64,000 bases of DNA from Oscillospiraceae bacterium (GTDB lineage Bacteria; Bacillota; Clostridia; Oscillospirales; Oscillospiraceae): contig JAGAQA010000045.1 of the NCBI GenBank assembly GCA_017622995.1, positions 1 to 64,000 on the forward strand, given 5' to 3'. The position numbers and the translations under genes are program-made. How positions within the stretch are numbered: position 1 is the stretch's first letter; the number at the start of each line of letters is the position of its first letter. Below, piece by piece: positions 60,481-64,000 of the stretch. Under the pieces are notes generated by a model, which saw only the letters and a program-made list of their open reading frames with translations, made no database searches and was not told where the DNA came from.

Positions 60481-60509
60481 TTGACCTTTTCGATTGGGAT
60501 CGGTATAAT
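60481..60509 (+). promoter_or_regulatory. Promoter of the phosphoribosyltransferase gene
   Basis: TTGACC (60481-60486) and TATAAT (60504-60509) are 17 bases apart. Confidence 0.82.
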
Positions 60510-60543
60510 AATCCTATCTATATAGACAAGGAGTGTGGCTTCC

Positions 60544-61098
60544 ATGTACTATCATATGCGCGTTGCGGGTCTGGAACGGGATCTGCCCATCTGCCCCGTA
60601 AACGAAAATCTGTCCATTGCCGGTTTCATCATCTTCGGTGATCAGGAGCTTACCGTGGCCTGCGCCCGGGAGCTGCTGAAGAAGGCACCGGAATACGACT
60701 ACATCATCACCGCCGAGGCCAAGGGCATTCCCCTGGCCCACGAGATGGCCCGCCAGGCGGGAGACGCCAAGTACCTCCTGGCCCGGAAAGGCCCCAAGCT
60801 GTATATGCGGGATCCCTTCAGCGTCACCGTCAACTCCATCACCACCGCCAAGGAGCAGCGGCTGTACCTGGACTGCGAGGATGCCAAGCTGATGAAGGGG
60901 AAACGAATCCTGGTTCTGGATGACGTGATCTCCACCGGCGAAAGCCTCCACGCGCTGGAAGCCCTGGTGGAAAAGGCCGGCGGCATCATCTGCGGCCGGA
61001 TGGCCATTCTGGCAGAGGGGGATGCCAAGGACCGGGACGACATCATTTTCCTGGAGCCCCTGCCCCTGTTCAATCCCGATGGAACCGTAAAGGAGTAA
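60544..61098 (+). CDS. Phosphoribosyltransferase, adenine PRTase-like
   Basis: This is a 184-residue type I PRTase. The PRPP loop ILVLDDVISTGESLHALE is intact, and YDYIITAEAKGIPLAHEMA corresponds to the flexible-loop/PPi region of Apt-like proteins. It could salvage adenine or be a related purine PRTase; the hood region is not diagnostic. The ATG at 60544 is set by AAGGAG eleven bases upstream; a GTG nine bases earlier is too close to it. Confidence 0.87.
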   Translation: MYYHMRVAGLERDLPICPVNENLSIAGFIIFGDQELTVACARELLKKAPEYDYIITAEAKGIPLAHEMARQAGDAKYLLARKGPKLYMRDPFSVTVNSITTAKEQRLYLDCEDAKLMKGKRILVLDDVISTGESLHALEALVEKAGGIICGRMAILAEGDAKDRDDIIFLEPLPLFNPDGTVKE

Positions 61099-61101
61099 GC
61101 G

Positions 61102-61593
61102 ATGTTTTGTCCAAAATGCGGTAATATTCTTTCAGATTCCGATAAATTCTGCACCTCCTGCGGGGCCCCTGTGGAATCCGCCCAGCAGGGAACCCGGGTG
61201 AACTCCGCCTGCGGGCATCCCCACAGAACCACGGAGCTTCCGGCAGTCACGCCGGGAGAAGCGGTGCGGCTCTATTTTTCCCGCTATATGGACTTTTCCG
61301 GCCGTTCCCGCCGCAGCGAATACTGGGGCGCCCAGCTGGTGATCTGGATCATCTCGGCGGTCCTGGGCCTGCTGCTCAGGGAGGGGAGCCTGCTGCTGTC
61401 CCTGTGGTCCCTGGCAACCCTGGTGCCCAATCTGTCCAGCATGGTTCGCCGGCTCCACGACACCGGCAGGAGCTGGACCTGGCTGCTGTGGAATCTGCTT
61501 CCCATCGCTGGCCAGATCATCGTTCTGGTGGCCGCCTGCACCGACAGCGTCCCCGAAGCCAACCAGTGGGGAGAAAGCCCCAAGTATCATTGA
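61102..61593 (+). CDS. Zinc-ribbon DUF805 membrane protein
   Basis: This encodes 163 residues. An N-terminal zinc ribbon (FCPKCGNILSDSDKFCTSCGAP) is followed by a DUF805 domain with the FSRYMDFSGRSRRSEYWGAQL signature, two or three membrane helices and VRRLHDTGRSWTWLL. It starts three bases after the PRTase stop. Function unknown. Confidence 0.88.
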   Translation: MFCPKCGNILSDSDKFCTSCGAPVESAQQGTRVNSACGHPHRTTELPAVTPGEAVRLYFSRYMDFSGRSRRSEYWGAQLVIWIISAVLGLLLREGSLLLSLWSLATLVPNLSSMVRRLHDTGRSWTWLLWNLLPIAGQIIVLVAACTDSVPEANQWGESPKYH

Positions 61594-61600
61594 TCCAACG

Positions 61601-61630
61601 CCCTCCCGGTTCTTTCCGGGAGGGATTTTT
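61601..61630 (+). terminator. Terminator after the DUF805 gene
   Basis: A 9-bp GC stem (61601-61609 with 61616-61624) is followed by ATTTTT. Confidence 0.88.
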
Positions 61631-61731
61631 CATGGCAAGCCCCGGGGCCCTATAGCCCTGGCAGAAGAAAGGTTCTCTTGTAAAATCCGGCCCCATGTGA
61701 TAGGATAATCCCAAAAGGAGGGGGAAGCGTT

Positions 61732-62160
61732 TTGATACTCATTTCCTGTGTGGACAATGCCCTCGGCATGCGGTTCCATGGCCGCCGCCAAAGCCGGGAC
61801 CGGGAGCTGTGCCGCCGTATTCTGGAAAGGTGCGGCGGGAAGCTCTGGCTCGGAGAGAAAAGTGCCATGCTGTTTGAAGCCTTCCCCCAGGCGGCGCTTT
61901 CCGTGACGGAGGACCCGGCCCGGGTGCCGGAAGGGGCCTATTGCTTCTGGGAGGAGCCGGTGGAGGAGGGCCTGGAGCCGGAGCGCATCTATCTCTACGG
62001 CTGGAACCGGGATTACCCGGCGGAGGAATACTTCCGTTTCCCTGGGGGACGGGATGCCTGGGAAGAGAGGGAACGGGCGGATTTTCCCGGCTACTCCCAT
62101 CCGGCGATCACGGAAACGCGGTTTGAAAAGAGGAAGCAAGATGACGAAACAGAGGAATAA
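61732..62160 (+). CDS. Conserved hypothetical protein, nuclease-linked
   Basis: This encodes 142 residues with CVDNALGMRFHGRRQSRDRELCRRIL at the start and YGWNRDYPAEEYFRFP, FPGYSHPAITE near the end. I recall similar short proteins in gut Clostridia, sometimes labelled ribonuclease Z, but no metallo-beta-lactamase motif is present and I would not use that name. TTG start with AAGGAGGGGG upstream. Its end overlaps the next gene by 20 bases, coupling it to a nuclease. Confidence 0.75.
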   Translation: MILISCVDNALGMRFHGRRQSRDRELCRRILERCGGKLWLGEKSAMLFEAFPQAALSVTEDPARVPEGAYCFWEEPVEEGLEPERIYLYGWNRDYPAEEYFRFPGGRDAWEERERADFPGYSHPAITETRFEKRKQDDETEE

Positions 62161-62839
62161 ACGGCCCCTGAACTGGAAGCAGCTGCTGCTTCTGGCGCTG
62201 CTGCTCATCGGCACGGCGGTATACAATTATTATTTCGGCCCCGGCCAGGTAATCTCCCTGGAGGATATTCCGGAATACTCCGGCCAGGCCTATGTGGCCG
62301 TCAACGGAAATGAGCCCTTCTTCGCCCAGGAGGACTACACCACCACCTCCTATGAGACCTACGCGCCGCTGGACGGCTTGGGCCGCTGCGGCCCGGCGGA
62401 AGCCTGCGTGGGCCGGGACCTGATGCCCACGGAGCCCCGGGGCAGCATCGGTTCCGTAAAGCCCACCGGCTGGCAGGTGTCCAAATATGATTTTGTGGAT
62501 GGGAAATACCTCTATAACCGGTGCCATCTCATCGGCTACCAGCTGACCGCGGAGAATGCCAACAAGCAGAATCTGATCACCGGAACCCGATACCTGAATG
62601 TAACCGGCATGCTGCCCTTTGAAAACCTGGTGGCGGACTATGTGCGTGAAACCGGCAACCATGTGCTCTACCGGGTGACCCCGATTTTTGACGGCACAGA
62701 TCTGGTTGCCCGGGGTGTGCTGATGGAAGCCTGGTCCGTGGAGGATGACGGCGAGGGCGTATGCTTCAATGTGTACTGCTACAATGTGCAGCCCGGTGTG
62801 ATTATTGATTATTCCACCGGCGCCAACCAATTGGAATGA
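62141..62839 (+). CDS. Membrane-anchored DNA/RNA non-specific endonuclease
   Basis: This encodes 232 residues. A basic start and a single membrane helix (~12-30) place the domain outside the cell. The nuclease domain has YNRCHLIGYQLTAENANKQNLITGTRYLN, a variant of the beta-beta-alpha metal DRGH block with NRCH and the catalytic His kept, and a metal-ligand Asn. Such enzymes degrade external DNA for nutrients or uptake. GAGGAAG precedes the ATG at 62141. Confidence 0.88.
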   Translation: MTKQRNKRPLNWKQLLLLALLLIGTAVYNYYFGPGQVISLEDIPEYSGQAYVAVNGNEPFFAQEDYTTTSYETYAPLDGLGRCGPAEACVGRDLMPTEPRGSIGSVKPTGWQVSKYDFVDGKYLYNRCHLIGYQLTAENANKQNLITGTRYLNVTGMLPFENLVADYVRETGNHVLYRVTPIFDGTDLVARGVLMEAWSVEDDGEGVCFNVYCYNVQPGVIIDYSTGANQLE

Positions 62840-62861
62840 GAGAAATCACGCGAAAAGCCGC

Positions 62862-62893
62862 AAAAACCGGACGCCATGGCGTCCGGTTTTTTG
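62862..62893. terminator. Terminator after the nuclease gene
   Basis: A perfect palindromic hairpin (AAAAACCGGACGCC/GGCGTCCGGTTTTT) with further T residues. Confidence 0.88.
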
Positions 62894-62944
62894 GGCTGTC
62901 GGAGGCGGCAAAGGGCTGCGAGGCAGGGAAAGGGGCTTTTCGAA

Positions 62945-62980
62945 AAGAACACCGCCGAACCCATTTGGGTTCGGCGGTAA
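62945..62980 (-). terminator. Terminator of ptsI
   Basis: A perfect 13-bp stem (62951-62963 with 62966-62978), read leftward, followed by GTTCTTTTC. Confidence 0.65.
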
Positions 62981-63032
62981 AAGTTATTTGTGTATTGTCT
63001 CTACCCCAACGATTGACATAGAGCCGGTTTTC

Positions 63033-64000
63033 TCAGCACTCCAGGGCGCTCAGATCACAGCTCCGGGTGTCGGTGCTGCGCAGGGCCTGACGCAGCGGCA
63101 GAACGGCGGTGGGGGTGACGCTGAGCTCATCGATGCCCATTGCCATAAAGGTGGGCAGCAGACTCAGGTCGGCGCCCAGCTCACCGCAGATGCCGATCCA
63201 GATGCCGGCCTTGTGGGCGGCGTCGGCGGCGGTCTTCAGGGCCCGCAGAACGGCGGGGTGATGGGGATCGTAGAACCGGCCCAGGTCGCTGCACTGACGG
63301 TCGCAGGCCAGGGTGTACTGGGTCAGGTCGTTGGTGCCCACGGAGAAGAAGTCCACCATCTTGGCCAGCTCCTCCGCCACGAATACGGAGGCCGGGGTTT
63401 CAATCATAATGCCCAGCTCCGTATTGGGATTGTAGGGGATGCCCTCCACAGACAGCTCTTTCATTACGTTTTCACAGGCCCGCTTGCACTCCTCCACTTC
63501 CCATACGGAGGTGATCATGGGGAACATGATGGCAACCTTGCCGAAGGCGGAAGCCCGGTACAGGGCCCGCAGCTGGGTGCGGAATACCTCCGGCCGGGTC
63601 AGGGAGATCCGGATGGCCCGGTTGCCCATGGCGGGGTTCTCCTCCTTGGGCATATTGAAATAGGCAACCTGCTTGTCGGCGCCGATGTCCAGGGTGCGGA
63701 TGATGACCCGTTTGCCCTCCATGGCGGCGGCAACGGCCTTGTAGGCTTCAAACTGCTCTTCCTCGGTGGGATAGTAGTCGGCAGCCAGATACAGGAATTC
63801 GGAACGGAACAGGCCGATGCCCTGACCGTCGTTGGCCAGCACGGAGGCCACATCCTCAGGAGAGCCGATGTTGCAGTACACCTTGATGTGCTTCCCGTCC
63901 AGGGTCACATCCTCCTGACCCTTCATGGACTGCAAAAGCTCCTTGCGGCGCTGCTGCTCGTCGTACTTGGCCTTCAGGTTTGTCAGGGTGATTTCGTCCG
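63033..64000 (-). CDS. ptsI: PTS enzyme I, C-terminal part (runs off the right edge)
   Basis: About 322 residues of phosphoenolpyruvate-protein phosphotransferase remain; the frame is open to the edge of the window. The PEP-binding barrel is visible: NDGQGIGLFRSEFLYL, RTLDIGADKQVAYFNMPKEENPAMGNRAIR, MIETPAS, FSVGTNDLTQYTL and the active-site Cys in GICGELGAD. It passes phosphate from PEP to HPr. An internal ATG at 63935 is not the start. The phospho-His domain lies outside the window. Confidence 0.95.
   Translation of the reverse strand, partial: DEITLTNLKAKYDEQQRRKELLQSMKGQEDVTLDGKHIKVYCNIGSPEDVASVLANDGQGIGLFRSEFLYLAADYYPTEEEQFEAYKAVAAAMEGKRVIIRTLDIGADKQVAYFNMPKEENPAMGNRAIRISLTRPEVFRTQLRALYRASAFGKVAIMFPMITSVWEVEECKRACENVMKELSVEGIPYNPNTELGIMIETPASVFVAEELAKMVDFFSVGTNDLTQYTLACDRQCSDLGRFYDPHHPAVLRALKTAADAAHKAGIWIGICGELGADLSLLPTFMAMGIDELSVTPTAVLPLRQALRSTDTRSCDLSALEC

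Noticed and set aside
61732..62160. Ribonuclease Z
   Set aside because: Similar proteins may carry this label, but the sequence has no HxHxDH motif and is too short; called hypothetical.

Overview
The window looks like a chromosomal segment of an anaerobic, low-G+C-lineage but GC-rich gut Clostridia (Oscillospiraceae/Ruminococcaceae type). Grounds are Firmicutes gene order (asp23/gls24-fakA near recG; recJ-rel-dtd; spoVB-like flippase with hup and rqcP; infC-rpmI-rplT), strong AGGAGG ribosome binding sites with several TTG/GTG starts, sporulation-type genes (sigG, YtvI-like and SpoVB-like proteins), and dispersed intergenic repeats of the kind seen in gut Clostridia. This placement is inferred from sequence features, not from a search.

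Layout. 1-1840 is the visibly AT-richer right end of an integrated element with small unknown genes; it stops inside sigG, whose first ~94 codons remain at 1838-2126. 2127-2748 is a noncoding stretch with a dense DnaA-box-like cluster and the rpsT promoter. 2749-12775 runs mostly rightward: rpsT, recG, a surface LRR-like protein, gpmI, an Asp23-fakA pair, a BrkB-like membrane protein, DUF5685 and a J-domain protein. 12884-24710 is a leftward housekeeping block: recJ, rel, dtd, an MBL hydrolase, hemZ, an amidohydrolase, a flippase, hup and rqcP. 24854-32387 holds an ACT protein, an ACT-less aspartokinase, infC-rpmI-rplT with a leader attenuator and a probable ATC start, RluA, a HAD hydrolase and a two-component system. 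32513-38178 has a CPA2 antiporter, an MscS channel and a dnaD/dnaC-like/HAD/yfbR operon.

38229-42580 is accessory: tRNA-Leu(UAA), an integrase relic, a 26-bp direct repeat bracketing a 1062-residue secreted coiled-coil protein whose NlpC/P60-like tail lacks the catalytic residues, and a truncated element gene. A large soluble hybrid histidine kinase follows, then a terminator and a miniature group IIC intron relic.

46262-55213 is one leftward nucleoside uptake and salvage block (tdk, deoC, deoD, deoB, cdd, BMP lipoprotein, ABC ATPase, two permeases). 56351-59449 is a nickel-type locus: an InrS-like CsoR sensor heads an overlapping operon with larE, larB and a LarC C-terminal-domain protein, divergent from a His-rich protein and a CooT-like protein. 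The right end has a small export-type membrane protein, a HIT protein, a phosphoribosyltransferase, a DUF805 protein, an unknown protein overlapping a membrane-anchored nuclease, and the C-terminal part of ptsI.

The observations most worth following are the sigG interruption (possibly a skin-like element), the nickel locus with its unnamed His-rich protein and missing LarC N-terminal domain, and the pseudo-NlpC giant protein bracketed by direct repeats.
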